Numbered from the stretch's first letter, positions 1 to 9,089 are shown. The stretch is DNA of 64,000 bases from Pseudogemmobacter hezensis (GCF_013155295.1 NZ_JABJXT010000016.1:17732-81731), one strand, 5' to 3'. The notes: generated from the letters alone by a model not told the origin. Program-made: numbers and translations.

Positions 1-843
1 CCCGGCGCTCGTTTTGGGCCGCAGGGGATCCGGCGGATTTCGGGGCTGTATTCGCCCTATAATTTCGAATCCGGCGTCGATCTGCGCGAGCAGATGACCC
101 TTTGCGATGCCGGTGACATCTTTGCCATCCCCGGCAATATCGAAAAGTGCTTTGACCAGATCTCACGCGGCATCAGCCATGTTTTCTCAGCAGGCGCGAT
201 GCCGGTGATCCTGGGGGGCGACCATTCGATCGGTTACCCGACAATCCGCGGCATCGCCGAATGCACCTCGAAGAAGATCGGCATCATCCATTTCGACCGG
301 CATATCGACATGCAGGAATCCGACATGGACGAAAAGATGCACAATACGCCCTATTTCTGGGCGACGAACCTGCCCAATGTCTCGGCGAAGAACCTTGTTC
401 AGCTGGGGATCGGCGGCTGGCAGGTGCCCCGCGTGGCGGTGCAGGAGGTCAGGAAACGCGGCAGCAATATCCTGACGGTCAATGACATTGAAAAGATCGG
501 CCTCGACAAGACCGCCGAAATGGCGCTCGAGCGGGCCTGGGACGGCACCGATGCGGTCTATCTGTCTTTCGATATCGACTGTGTCGATTGCGGTTTCGTG
601 CCCGGAACCGGCTGGCCAGAGCCGGGTGGCTTCCTGCCGCGTGAGGTTCTGAAACTGGTGGGTCTTGTGGCAGCCGAGGGGCTTTGCGGCATGGAGGTGG
701 TCGAGGTTGCGCCCGCATATGACACCTCGGACATCACCTCGCTGCTGGCCACGCGCGTGGTGGTCGAGGCGCTTGGCGCGATGGTCGCAAACGGCAGGAT
801 GGGGGCGCATAAGTCCATCATCGACAAGCCCGTAAACTTCTGA
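1..843 (+). CDS. gdmH: Ureohydrolase, probable Ni-dependent guanidine hydrolase (5' truncated by window edge)
   Basis: The reading frame is open from base 1, so the N-terminus lies outside the window; 280 residues are visible. It is an arginase/agmatinase-fold ureohydrolase that would hydrolyse a guanidino compound to urea plus amine or ammonia. Visible metal ligands, numbered from the window edge, are GGDHS (72-76), DRHID (99-103, where agmatinases usually have DAHxD) and FDIDCVD (D191, D193). The following loop reads GTGWPEPGG (202-210), with Trp where agmatinases usually have Thr. From memory, the DRHID and GTGW features fit the nickel-dependent guanidine hydrolase subgroup (GdmH, Synechocystis Sll1077). 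The next two genes, a His-rich protein and a HupE permease, both point to nickel and support that reading. Agmatinase or guanidinobutyrase remain possible. Family call is strong; the substrate is inferred. Confidence 0.72.
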   Translation, partial: PGARFGPQGIRRISGLYSPYNFESGVDLREQMTLCDAGDIFAIPGNIEKCFDQISRGISHVFSAGAMPVILGGDHSIGYPTIRGIAECTSKKIGIIHFDRHIDMQESDMDEKMHNTPYFWATNLPNVSAKNLVQLGIGGWQVPRVAVQEVRKRGSNILTVNDIEKIGLDKTAEMALERAWDGTDAVYLSFDIDCVDCGFVPGTGWPEPGGFLPREVLKLVGLVAAEGLCGMEVVEVAPAYDTSDITSLLATRVVVEALGAMVANGRMGAHKSIIDKPVNF

Positions 844-851
844 GGCCCGCC

Positions 852-1373
852 ATGCATGATGGATTTCATCCCCACCCGCATTCACATGGCCACGACCACC
901 ATCATCCGCCCCTGCACGGGCACAATCACACCAGGGCACCAGGTCAGTGGCAATTGCCACATCTGCCCGAGGGTGCGGCGCAGCCGCCCCTGCCCGACCG
1001 CGAGCGCGATCTTGATCTGGTCGAAGCCAGCTTTGTCCAGGGCTTTCAGGAGGCAAAGGATCCGACCAGCTTCCTGCGGCTGGCCAATATCCCCTTTGTC
1101 GGCCTGACCCCCGGGGGCCAGCGCCTGCATCTTTTGCGCGTCGAAACCGCGATCAGTGCCGATGTCGGCGCGGTGACGCCCTCTTTTGGGGGGGGCGCTG
1201 TGCTATACGACCCGCTGCCCGCCCGGATGGTGCAGCAGCGCAAGGATCTGGCTTTTGTCTATCATGACGGGCGCACCGCGATGCGCCTGTCCTTCGCCGA
1301 GGCACGTGCATTGTCTGACGACAGCGCACCCTCGAAAATAGAATTCACCGCCGATGCGAGCGGGAAAGGGTAA
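852..1373 (+). CDS. Protein with histidine-rich N-terminus, putative metal (nickel) handling
   Basis: A 173-residue protein starting 8 bp after the ureohydrolase stop. The first 26 residues hold 12 histidines in HxH and HHH patterns, typical of metal-storing heads in nickel chaperones (HypB, UreE, SlyD). The remaining roughly 145 residues have no motif I recognise and no GTPase P-loop, so it is not HypB. There is no signal peptide or membrane segment, so it is probably cytoplasmic. It overlaps the upstream part of the next frame, and the HupE ATG lies 5 bp past its stop. Position between a probable nickel enzyme and a nickel permease suggests it buffers or delivers nickel to the hydrolase. 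The function is inferred from composition and context only. Confidence 0.6.
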   Translation: MHDGFHPHPHSHGHDHHHPPLHGHNHTRAPGQWQLPHLPEGAAQPPLPDRERDLDLVEASFVQGFQEAKDPTSFLRLANIPFVGLTPGGQRLHLLRVETAISADVGAVTPSFGGGAVLYDPLPARMVQQRKDLAFVYHDGRTAMRLSFAEARALSDDSAPSKIEFTADASGKG

Positions 1374-1377
1374 TGCC

Positions 1378-1944
1378 ATGAAAAGACTTGCTTTGGCTGC
1401 TGCTGCAATGACCCTGCCGGGTGCTGCCTTCGCGCATCCCGGCCATACAGAGACCTCGGGCCTTGCCAGCGGATTTCTGCATCCGGTGACCGGCCCCGAC
1501 CATCTGCTTGCGATGCTGGCGGTCGGCCTGATCGCGGCGCTTTGCGGTGGGCGGATGCTTTGGGCATTGCCGGTGACTTTTGTCGGCGCGATGCTGGCGG
1601 GTGCGGGCCCTGGTCTTGCCGGCCTTGCGCTGCCGGGGGTCGAGATCTGGATCCTTGGGTCGGTCATTGTGCTGGGTCTGCTGGCTGCAATCCCCTCGAC
1701 GGCTTTGCCGCACAGCCTGTTGCTGGCCGGAACGGCGCTGTTCGGGCTGTTCCATGGCTATGCCCATGGTGCCGAGGCGCCGACCACTGGTTCGCTGACC
1801 GGCTATCTGATTGGCTTCACGCTTGCCACCGCCGCCCTGCACGGCATCGGCATCATGCTTGGCCAGCGGGTCTCTGCTAAAATCGCGCGCAGCGCCGGTG
1901 CAGCCATCGCCCTGGCCGGTGCGGGCCTTGCACTGATCGGCTGA
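1378..1944 (+). CDS. hupE: HupE/UreJ family nickel permease
   Basis: A 188-residue inner-membrane protein with a cleavable signal peptide (about residues 1-19, ending AAFA) followed directly by HPGH at the new N-terminus. The family motif HPVTGPDH lies in the first membrane segment region, and about six hydrophobic segments follow. HupE/UreJ proteins move nickel (or cobalt) for hydrogenase or urease; here the client is most likely the upstream ureohydrolase. The ATG at 1378 is chosen because a GGAAAGGG ribosome site precedes it and it gives a clean signal peptide; an earlier in-frame ATG at 1354 lies inside the previous gene. No hydrogenase or urease genes are visible nearby. Confidence 0.85.
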   Translation: MKRLALAAAAMTLPGAAFAHPGHTETSGLASGFLHPVTGPDHLLAMLAVGLIAALCGGRMLWALPVTFVGAMLAGAGPGLAGLALPGVEIWILGSVIVLGLLAAIPSTALPHSLLLAGTALFGLFHGYAHGAEAPTTGSLTGYLIGFTLATAALHGIGIMLGQRVSAKIARSAGAAIALAGAGLALIG

Positions 1945-2068
1945 CACCCGATCCCCAATCCCTGGTCCCCGATCTCTGATCTCTGATCGCGGCCGCCGGG
2001 ACAAAGAGTGAAACACGAGAAACCAACCGCAGACAGCGGGCATAACAGAGCCAAAAGGGAAACCTGTC
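1945..2068. other. Intergenic spacer with short GATCTCTGATC-type repeats
   Basis: A 124-bp spacer between hupE and the antiporter. Around 1948-1990 it has several degenerate copies of an 8-10 bp unit related to ATCTCTGATC and ATCCCTGGTC. There is no recognisable terminator. A purine-rich ribosome site (AAAAGGGAAA) precedes the next start. Confidence 0.5.
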
Positions 2069-3139
2069 ATGAAATTCAATCCCGCCTGGACCTGGGCTGT
2101 GCCTGCTGTCAGCTGGGTGCTTGTGCTTTGCTGGCTGCTGACGCCTGGCTTTGCCCTGTTGCCGATCCTGCTGGCAATCGGGCTTTTGGGCAGCGTGCTG
2201 TCGGCGGTTCATCACGCCGAGGTCATTTCACTCAGGGTCGGCGAGCCCTTTGGCACCCTTGTTCTGGCGCTGTCGGTCACGGTGATCGAGGTGGCGCTGA
2301 TCGTCTCGATGATGCTGAATGGCGGGGCGGGGACAATGGCGCTGCCACGCGACACGCTGTTTGCGGCCATCATGATCATCCTCAATGGGATCATTGGCCT
2401 CAGCCTGCTGATGGGCGGGCGCAAGAACTCGGAACAAAGGTTCAATCTTGAGGGCACGACCGACGCTCTTTGCACCATCAGCCTGATCACGGTGCTGACG
2501 ATGGTGCTGCCCAATTTCACCAGCGGCGAGGCGGGCGTGCTTTCTCCGGTTCAGATGGGCTTTCTGGCGGTCGCGATCCTGCTGGTTTTTATCGGCTTTA
2601 TCCGGTTTCAGACGGTGCTGCACCGCAATTACTTTCTGGATGTCGGCGATACAGAGGGTGACGCGGGCCATGGGGTGCCTGAAACCCGCGAGGCGCTTTT
2701 CAGCCTTGGCCTCCTGATCGTTTCGCTGGTGGCGGTGGTGGCAAGCGCCAAGGGCCTGTCCCCCTCGCTTGAGGCCATTCTGGGCCATATGGGCGCGCCT
2801 GCCGCAATGCTGGGTGTGCTGATCGCGGCAATCGTTTTGCTGCCGGAGTTCAGCGCCTCGATACGGGCCGCACGGGCGAACCGGCTGCAGACCAGCCTCA
2901 ACCTGGCGCTTGGCTCTGCGATTGCCAGCATCGGGCTGACGGTGCCGGTTGTGGTGATACTGGCGCTTTGGATGGGCTGGCCGTTGCAATGGGGGCTTGA
3001 TGGGACGGCGATGGTCCTGCTGGCGCTGACCCTGTTTCTGGTGGCCCTTTCGCTGCGGACGGGCAATACCACCCGCCAGCCCGGTGTCCTGCATGTGGTG
3101 CTTTTTGTGGCCTTCATCTTCTTTACCCTGGTGCCTTAA
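2069..3139 (+). CDS. chaA: ChaA-type Ca2+(Na+/K+)/H+ antiporter
   Basis: A 356-residue polytopic protein with about ten to eleven hydrophobic segments, the usual ChaA length. The repeated CaCA-type motif is visible as GTLVLALSVTVIEVALI (first half, with the conserved acidic Glu) and as LLPEFSASIRAARANR plus GSAIASIGLTVP (second half). Between the halves is a short hydrophilic loop with acidic residues. It exports calcium, sodium or potassium in exchange for protons. Transcribed in the same direction as the nickel cluster but with a 124-bp gap, so probably a separate unit. Confidence 0.85.
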   Translation: MKFNPAWTWAVPAVSWVLVLCWLLTPGFALLPILLAIGLLGSVLSAVHHAEVISLRVGEPFGTLVLALSVTVIEVALIVSMMLNGGAGTMALPRDTLFAAIMIILNGIIGLSLLMGGRKNSEQRFNLEGTTDALCTISLITVLTMVLPNFTSGEAGVLSPVQMGFLAVAILLVFIGFIRFQTVLHRNYFLDVGDTEGDAGHGVPETREALFSLGLLIVSLVAVVASAKGLSPSLEAILGHMGAPAAMLGVLIAAIVLLPEFSASIRAARANRLQTSLNLALGSAIASIGLTVPVVVILALWMGWPLQWGLDGTAMVLLALTLFLVALSLRTGNTTRQPGVLHVVLFVAFIFFTLVP

Positions 3140-3234
3140 AATCCCCGGCCCGCCCCCCTGCCCGCCCCCTGCGGGACGGCCGCAGGGGATTGCGGCACGG
3201 ATGTTTCACGAGCGATGCCCATCGGGAGAGTCAG

Positions 3235-4530
3235 ATGAGCTACTGGCGGATGATCTGGAACGGTATAAGGCGCCAATTGTGGTGGAAAACCGTGACCTAT
3301 GGGCTGTTGGGGCTGTTCGCCGCCCTGATGGCCATCGGGGCAGAGAGGTTTCTTCCCTTTAACATTCCCTTCGACATCAGCCGGGATGCGGTCTCCAATC
3401 TTCTGGGCATCATCTCCTCCAGTATGCTTGCGGTTACCACCTTCTCTATCGGGGCAATGACAACGGCATTCGGTGCCGCCTCATCGGGCGTGACGCCACG
3501 CGCCACCATGTTGTTGCAGGAAGACAGTGTCACCCATAATGCCCTGTCCAGCTTCATCGGTGCCTTTGTCTTTTCGGTGATCGGCACCATCGTTCTGACC
3601 ACCGGCAGCTATGGTGAACGTGGCAGGGTCGTGTTGTTTGCCATCACGATTGTCGTCCTCGGGATGATCGTCGTGCAGTTGCTACGCTGGGTGAACCATC
3701 TGATGAACTTTGGCCGCAGCAGCTCGACCATCCAGAGGGTCGAGGCCGCCGCAGCCGCCGAACTGGAAGCGCGTCTCAGCATTCCCTACCTCGGCGCGCA
3801 TCCCTGGCCCGCGCAGATGCCGCCCCCCGAGGGTGCAAGGCCCGTTCTGGCCGGAAAGATCGGCTATCTGAAATTCATGGATATCGCCGGGCTGTCCACG
3901 ATCTGCGAAGAGGTGGGGCTGGAGATCTACATGCCCTGCAACACCGGAACGCTGCTTTATGAAGACACGGCCCTTGCATGGTTTACCGGCAATCTGACCA
4001 GTGAGCTGAGCGCGCAGATACACGAGAATTTCATCCTCGCGCCCATCCGCAGTTTTGAGCAGGATCCGCGGTTTGGCCTGATTGTGATGGCCGAGATCGG
4101 CTCGCGCGCGTTGTCCAGCGCGACCAATGATGCGGGCACAGCCATCGAGATCATCACCCGGCTGACCCGGCTGCTGGCGATCTGGTCAAAAGGCCGCGAG
4201 GACGAGCCGGTGACCTATCCGCGCCTGCATCTGCGGCCTTTGTCCGATGCGGATCTTTTTGATGATGCTTTCCTGATCATGGGGCGCGACGGGGCGCATC
4301 TGCTTGAGGTCCAGCTCAGACTGCAAAAGTCGCTGGCGGCTCTGGGCCGCATGGGATCGCGGCATTTCCGGCAGGCGGCAGCAGACCATGCGCGCCTGCT
4401 GATGATCAGGGCCGAGGCCTCCACAATGCTGCCGGCCGACCTCGCGCTTTTGCGCGGCACAATCGAACAGGTCGATGCCGGCCAGAGGTTTGGCGTGGCC
4501 GAAGCCCGCGGGCAGGCCAATCAGGCTTAG
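3235..4530 (+). CDS. DUF2254 family membrane protein
   Basis: A 431-residue protein with about four N-terminal membrane segments (roughly residues 15-165) and a long soluble C-terminal part. The GATTAFGAASSGVTPRAT-like stretch after the second segment and the LRWVNHLMNFGR junction after the membrane part match the predicted-membrane-protein family DUF2254, whose function is unknown. The ATG at 3235 follows a GGGAGAG ribosome site; an in-frame TTG at 3190 adds 15 unlikely residues. It lies 95 bp after the antiporter and may be co-transcribed. No enzyme motif is visible. Confidence 0.75.
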   Translation: MSYWRMIWNGIRRQLWWKTVTYGLLGLFAALMAIGAERFLPFNIPFDISRDAVSNLLGIISSSMLAVTTFSIGAMTTAFGAASSGVTPRATMLLQEDSVTHNALSSFIGAFVFSVIGTIVLTTGSYGERGRVVLFAITIVVLGMIVVQLLRWVNHLMNFGRSSSTIQRVEAAAAAELEARLSIPYLGAHPWPAQMPPPEGARPVLAGKIGYLKFMDIAGLSTICEEVGLEIYMPCNTGTLLYEDTALAWFTGNLTSELSAQIHENFILAPIRSFEQDPRFGLIVMAEIGSRALSSATNDAGTAIEIITRLTRLLAIWSKGREDEPVTYPRLHLRPLSDADLFDDAFLIMGRDGAHLLEVQLRLQKSLAALGRMGSRHFRQAAADHARLLMIRAEASTMLPADLALLRGTIEQVDAGQRFGVAEARGQANQA

Positions 4531-4779
4531 CCGCGCGGCGCCCGGTTTCTGCGGCAAAAACCGGCCCCACGGCGCCCGGCCCGTGCCGGTATGCGCCACG
4601 CGCAGCCGCCCAGGCAGCCCCCCCAAACCCGGCCCAGGGACAGCTTTTGGCCCCAGGCCCCAGGGGAATGCAGCGATCGGGGACAGCGGTCGGGGCACCG
4701 CGATCCGCAACGGCAAGCGGCTGCGCCGCCCCCTGAGAAGGCGGCCCCCTGGCAAGGGGACCGGTTCAGATGAGGCTGC
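4531..4779. other. Convergent intergenic region with an inverted repeat
   Basis: A spacer between the convergent DUF2254 and linker-protein genes. Just after the DUF2254 stop is a short inverted repeat, CCGGTTT facing AAAACCGG (about 4542-4563), that could form a hairpin, but no T-run follows. The rest is very GC-rich with C-runs and a CCCCAGG direct repeat near 4650-4665. No gene is visible. Confidence 0.4.
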
Positions 4780-5997
4780 TCAGATGAGGATATCGTCTTC
4801 TTCGAATTCCTCGACGCCGCGCAGTTCGGCGGGCAGCAGCGCGGGGGGGGCCATGCCACCGACAGGATCCATGAACAGCCTGTCGATCAGCGCAGCGCGG
4901 TCGGCCGTGCTGTCAGAGAGGGTCAGGATTTCGTCGCGATCCTGCGCAAAGCGGTCGTCGCTGATCTCACCCGCATCGCGCAGCCGTTCCAGCTCGGTCA
5001 GAACCGAATGGGTGTAATCGCGCAGCTCTGCCGGGTCTGCGGGGCTGTCTGAGATCACGTCGAACCGCGCCATATGCGCAAAGCCGAAAAGCACCACCTG
5101 CATCAGCGCATCGCCCGCAGCCGCGCCGCGGCCCATGCGATCAGCCAGCAGCATCTCTCCGGCATGGGTCAGCTCGATGCCCAGGGTCACAAGGAAGTCC
5201 CGCACCCCTTCCAGCAAATCAGGATCAAGCGATGCGTGCAGCTGCGCGGGCTGCAGCGCTATCGGCACACCGCCGATGTCATCGGCATAGCCGACAGGCA
5301 CCGGGCGGGGCCGGGTCGGGACGGCCACAGAAACGGGATCAGGGGCCCTGATGGGCTCTGCCGCCACCGCAGGCGCGGCCATAACAGAGGCCTGGGGCGC
5401 GGCCACCGGAGCAGGCACTTCAGGCACAGCCAGCTCAGGTACGGGCACTTCATGCACAGGCAGTTCAGGCACGGGCACCGCTGGTGCCATCTGCGTAAGT
5501 TCTGGCTCTGGTTCAGCACTCAGCTCTGGTTCGGGTGCTGAGACGACAGGCGCTGCGACAGACTCTGCGTCAACCTCAGCAACAGTCTCTGCCGCATCCC
5601 TGGCTTCTGGCGCCGTTTCCGGCGGTGCCGGCTCAAATTGCCCAACCGGCACTTCGCCGCGCTCTTGCACAGCATTCCCGGCGGCCAGATTTCCGGGTGC
5701 CAGATTTCCGGGTGCCAGTTCGGGCTCTGGTGCGACATGTTCCTCTGCGGCCCCCAGCGGGCGCAGCACCATCTGGTTTCGCTTGCCCAAAAGCCAGCCG
5801 ATCCAGCCCGGCTTTTTCTCATATTCCTCGATCTGGCCTGCGGCTTTCAGCCCGATCAGCAGCCGCGCCACGTCAAGACCACGTCCACGCCCGACAACCG
5901 ACAGTCGGGTGCGCAGGACAGGGCCGGATTCGGCATACAGCTGCCGGATCAGAGTCAATAATTCCTGCGCGGCGCTATCGCCCGGCTTCTCTTGCAT
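4780..5997 (-). CDS. Unrecognised protein with Pro/Glu/Val-rich linker between two conserved-looking ends
   Basis: 405 residues, not recognised. The N-terminal 75 residues look folded and basic, with a possible winged-helix feel (a LIRQLYAESGPVL segment and a GLDVARLLIGLKAAGQI segment). Residues about 80-240 are low-complexity: tandem APGNL units, then many short PEVP/PELPV/PVPEL repeats with Ala and Glu. The C-terminal 150 residues are a helical, acidic domain ending EEFEEDDILI. There is no signal peptide, so it is probably cytoplasmic. The start ATG at 5997 is the only reasonable one. It is a single-gene unit convergent with DUF2254 and divergent from the MalT-like gene. Confidence 0.6.
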   Translation of the reverse strand: MQEKPGDSAAQELLTLIRQLYAESGPVLRTRLSVVGRGRGLDVARLLIGLKAAGQIEEYEKKPGWIGWLLGKRNQMVLRPLGAAEEHVAPEPELAPGNLAPGNLAAGNAVQERGEVPVGQFEPAPPETAPEARDAAETVAEVDAESVAAPVVSAPEPELSAEPEPELTQMAPAVPVPELPVHEVPVPELAVPEVPAPVAAPQASVMAAPAVAAEPIRAPDPVSVAVPTRPRPVPVGYADDIGGVPIALQPAQLHASLDPDLLEGVRDFLVTLGIELTHAGEMLLADRMGRGAAAGDALMQVVLFGFAHMARFDVISDSPADPAELRDYTHSVLTELERLRDAGEISDDRFAQDRDEILTLSDSTADRAALIDRLFMDPVGGMAPPALLPAELRGVEEFEEDDILI

Positions 5998-6428
5998 GCG
6001 GCCCTCACTGGAGATCGGGGGCTGGAAATCGCAGATTGCTGCAGGCTGGTCAACGGCAAGTCGCCCCCTTGTGCATCATATCTTGCCAGGCGGCCCCTCC
6101 GCAAAACAGATGCTGCGGCGCGGCAAGGCCTGCATCCGCCGCACAAAGCCGTTTGGCTGAGGGGAAAAAGGGCGCAGGCGCGGGCTGCGTGAAATACCGC
6201 CCCGGCCCGCGCCAGAAAGGCGAGCGTCGTGTTTCCGGGTGCGACGCGGTTTGCAAAGCGATCAAAAAACGGGCGAAACCGGCCTCATTTCCGCCTGGCC
6301 GCTGATATTTTCGAAAGATACGCCCAGGGCGTGCGGCGCATGGGATTGTCATCCCGGCCACCGCAGGCATAGCCTGATGCGCCAGCTGCCAGGTTCTTCA
6401 TGGACCAGGTTTTCCGTGGAAGCGTGCA
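5998..6428. other. Divergent intergenic region, about 430 bp
   Basis: A spacer between the minus-strand linker protein and the plus-strand MalT-like regulator, so it should carry both promoters. No convincing -35/-10 pair is visible. It contains an inverted repeat GGCGCGGGC (6177-6185) and GCCCGCGCC (6205-6213) with a 19-base loop. Open frames here are short and unlike known proteins. The regulator's frame stays open a little upstream of its ATG. Confidence 0.4.
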
Positions 6429-9089
6429 ATGCATCAGATCCTCAGAAGCGCCATGCTCGATCTCTTCCTGGCACGCGATCCCGCGCGGCTTGTGACGATC
6501 GAAAGCCCCTCCGGCAGCGGCAAATCCACCCTTCTGCGTCAGCTGCAGGCAGAGCTTTTTTCGCGCAAACGTGCGGCCGTGCTGCTGCAGCCGAATGCGG
6601 ATACCGACGCGCTCGCGCTTGCCGCGCAGATGCTGGACAATCTGGGGCTGGCCGCACTTCCGCCGGATACGCCCACCCCGGGCGAGCCGCTTGAAGAGAT
6701 GATGAACCGGCTGACCCAGGCCCTGCGCGCAAGGACCACGCCGGTCACAATCCTGATTGATGATTTCCAGCGGGTGAAATCGCCGCAAACCATCCGGCTT
6801 TTGTCGCGTCTGGTTTACCACACCCCTGTTCTGCCGCTAAGGCTGATCATCGCCTCGCGGGTGCCGACCGACATTCCGGTGGCCACCCTGCGCCTGACAG
6901 AGGATCTGGTCGAGCTGGGCCTTGATTCCCTGCGTTTTTCCGGGACCGAGGCCGAGGCGCTTCGCGCCCTCGAGGCCCAGGATCTGGATCCGGCGATCTG
7001 GCAGGCCTTCAATACAAAGGTGAATGGCTGGGCGGTGGCGCTGCGGCTGGCGCTGGTGCTTTTGCGCGATCAGCGGCTGGATATGGCGGGGCTGATGGCC
7101 TTCTCAGGGCATCAGCGCGATATGGCGGCCTATCTGTCGCAGCTGATCATCGAAGGCGCAGACGATGCGGATCGCCCGCTTTTGCTGGCGGCCGCCGCCT
7201 TTGAGACACTTCGGCCCGATATGCTGGCCGCTGTCCTTGGGCCCGGGCAGGCGCAGCGCCTGCAGGCGCTGATCACCACGCTGGCGCTGCCGCTTGAGGG
7301 AACCCGGGGCAATGAGGGCGGGCGGCGGCTTCACAGCGTGGTCGCGGATTATCTGGTGTCGCAGGCCGCAAACAGCGGTGTTGATCTGGCAGAGCTGCGC
7401 CGTCAGGCCGCGCTTTATTACCAGGGCCGCAAACAATGGCGCCGGGCCATCCGCTATGCCCTGAAATCCGGCGATCTCTGTTTCACCGCCGGCGTGGTCG
7501 AGGCGGGTGGCGGCTGGCGGCTGATCTACCGGGGCGAGGATGGCACCGCGCGTCAGTTTGCCGCCCTGATGCAGCTGTCGCCACAGCATTACCGCGCTTA
7601 CCCGCGCACGGTGCTTGGGCTGGCGGTTTCGGCGGCAAAACGCGGCGAGATTGATCTGGCGCTGCATCTTCTGGCACAGACCGCCCCCGTGATCGCCGAA
7701 GGAGATCCGGCGCTGCAAGCCGAGTGCCGCCTCGTGGCGGCGCTGATGGATCTTTACAGCGATCACCGCATCCCGGCCACGGTCATCGCCCGGCTGGAAG
7801 ACGATATCGCCGATATTGCCCAGGTCGATCCGGTGCGCCTGGCGCTGACGCAAAACATCCTTTGTTTCAGCGCCCTGCAGGATGCCCGTTTCGACAGCGC
7901 GATCCGCTTCGGGCGGCTTTCCATCACCAGCTTTCGCACCGCGATGTCTGACTTCGGGGCCGCCCACCTGCCGCTGCATATCGGCCAGGCCGAGTTTCTG
8001 TCGGGGCGCTCTGACAATGCCCGCCAGACCCTATCCGCCCATCTTGACGAATGCCGCCGCGATCTGGGGGCCCGCTCGGATCTGACGCTGATGGCCTGGG
8101 CGCTGCTGGCCGAGGTTGATCTGGAGCGGGGCGAAAACACCTCTGACGGCGAGCAGCTGGCAGCGGTGTTTGAGCAGCTGGGCCGGCGCGACAGCTGGTT
8201 TGATCCGCTGGCCTCGCTGGTGATTTCCCGCATGCGTGTGGCCCTGCCTGACGGGGCCGCCGCAGAAGCCGTTCTCAGCGCCGCCGAGACCGTTGCCAGC
8301 CGCCGCAGCTATCATCGTCTTGCGCGGCTGACGGGCCATCTGCGCATCGGGATGCTCTTGCGCCTCGGGCAGAACCACGAGGCCGGGCGACTGCTGGACA
8401 TCCTGCGCAGCACCCCCTGGAGCAGCGCCGAGCCGGATCCGACCAATCTGCGCGGCGCCCCGCTGCAGGCCCTGGAGGCGCGGCTTCTTCTGAACCGGGG
8501 CAATCCCGAGGGGGCGCTGACCAGGCTGTCAGATCTGCTGCAAAACCCTGACATAACCTGCAACAGCCCAAGGATGATCCGGCTGTCCCTGTTGCGGATC
8601 CGGGCTCTGCTGGCGGCAGGCAAAGACCCAGAGGCCCGCAATGCGCTTGAACGCCTGGCTTTGGGCCAGCATCTTGACCGCTACTGCCTGGCCCTGGCCG
8701 AAGAGGGGCCGGCGCTTGTCGATCTTCTGACCCGGATCACCGCCGAGCGTGATCAGAACTCGATCATTGCGCAGCGGCTTGCGCCTGGAATGGCCCTGAT
8801 CACCAACAGCCCGCACTCGGCGCTCGGGGGCACTCAGCCTCTGCCCGCGGTGGTCGCGCGGCTGACGCCCAGCGAGATCGAAACCCTGATCCGGCTGGAA
8901 CAGGGCCTGACGAATAAAGAAATCGCAAGGGCGCTGCAGGTCACTGATAATACAGTAAAATACCACCTGGCGAATATCTTCCGCAAACTGGGGGTGACCA
9001 CCAGAACCGCCGCGATCACCCGTGCCAGAACCTCGGGCCTGCTGGCCACCTGCGAGACTATCAGCCGAAAGCGCGATCTGACCGTCTGA
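6429..9089 (+). CDS. MalT-like LuxR-family ATP-dependent transcriptional activator
   Basis: 886 residues, the MalT/LAL size and layout. An N-terminal STAND ATPase has Walker A SPSGSGKST (26-34) and Walker B TILIDD (about 107-112). A long helical TPR-like sensor region follows, and a C-terminal LuxR helix-turn-helix is seen in RLTPSEIETL, GLTNKEIARAL and NTVKYHLANIF (about residues 815-865). Such proteins bind an inducer in the sensor part, oligomerise with ATP and activate adjacent catabolic operons. It sits 149 bp upstream of hyuB on the same strand, so it is the likely activator of the hydantoinase/ABC island. The N-terminus is slightly short for the family; a start upstream is possible. 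Confidence 0.85.
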   Translation: MHQILRSAMLDLFLARDPARLVTIESPSGSGKSTLLRQLQAELFSRKRAAVLLQPNADTDALALAAQMLDNLGLAALPPDTPTPGEPLEEMMNRLTQALRARTTPVTILIDDFQRVKSPQTIRLLSRLVYHTPVLPLRLIIASRVPTDIPVATLRLTEDLVELGLDSLRFSGTEAEALRALEAQDLDPAIWQAFNTKVNGWAVALRLALVLLRDQRLDMAGLMAFSGHQRDMAAYLSQLIIEGADDADRPLLLAAAAFETLRPDMLAAVLGPGQAQRLQALITTLALPLEGTRGNEGGRRLHSVVADYLVSQAANSGVDLAELRRQAALYYQGRKQWRRAIRYALKSGDLCFTAGVVEAGGGWRLIYRGEDGTARQFAALMQLSPQHYRAYPRTVLGLAVSAAKRGEIDLALHLLAQTAPVIAEGDPALQAECRLVAALMDLYSDHRIPATVIARLEDDIADIAQVDPVRLALTQNILCFSALQDARFDSAIRFGRLSITSFRTAMSDFGAAHLPLHIGQAEFLSGRSDNARQTLSAHLDECRRDLGARSDLTLMAWALLAEVDLERGENTSDGEQLAAVFEQLGRRDSWFDPLASLVISRMRVALPDGAAAEAVLSAAETVASRRSYHRLARLTGHLRIGMLLRLGQNHEAGRLLDILRSTPWSSAEPDPTNLRGAPLQALEARLLLNRGNPEGALTRLSDLLQNPDITCNSPRMIRLSLLRIRALLAAGKDPEARNALERLALGQHLDRYCLALAEEGPALVDLLTRITAERDQNSIIAQRLAPGMALITNSPHSALGGTQPLPAVVARLTPSEIETLIRLEQGLTNKEIARALQVTDNTVKYHLANIFRKLGVTTRTAAITRARTSGLLATCETISRKRDLTV

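Noticed and set aside
852..1373. HypB/GhaB GTPase chaperone
   Set aside because: The His-rich head is similar, but there is no GxxGxGKT P-loop or other GTPase motif in the remaining 145 residues.
5351..6160. 269-codon Ser/Thr/Gly-rich frame on the plus strand
   Set aside because: It is the complement of the repetitive linker of the minus-strand protein and has no independent start signal or similarity.
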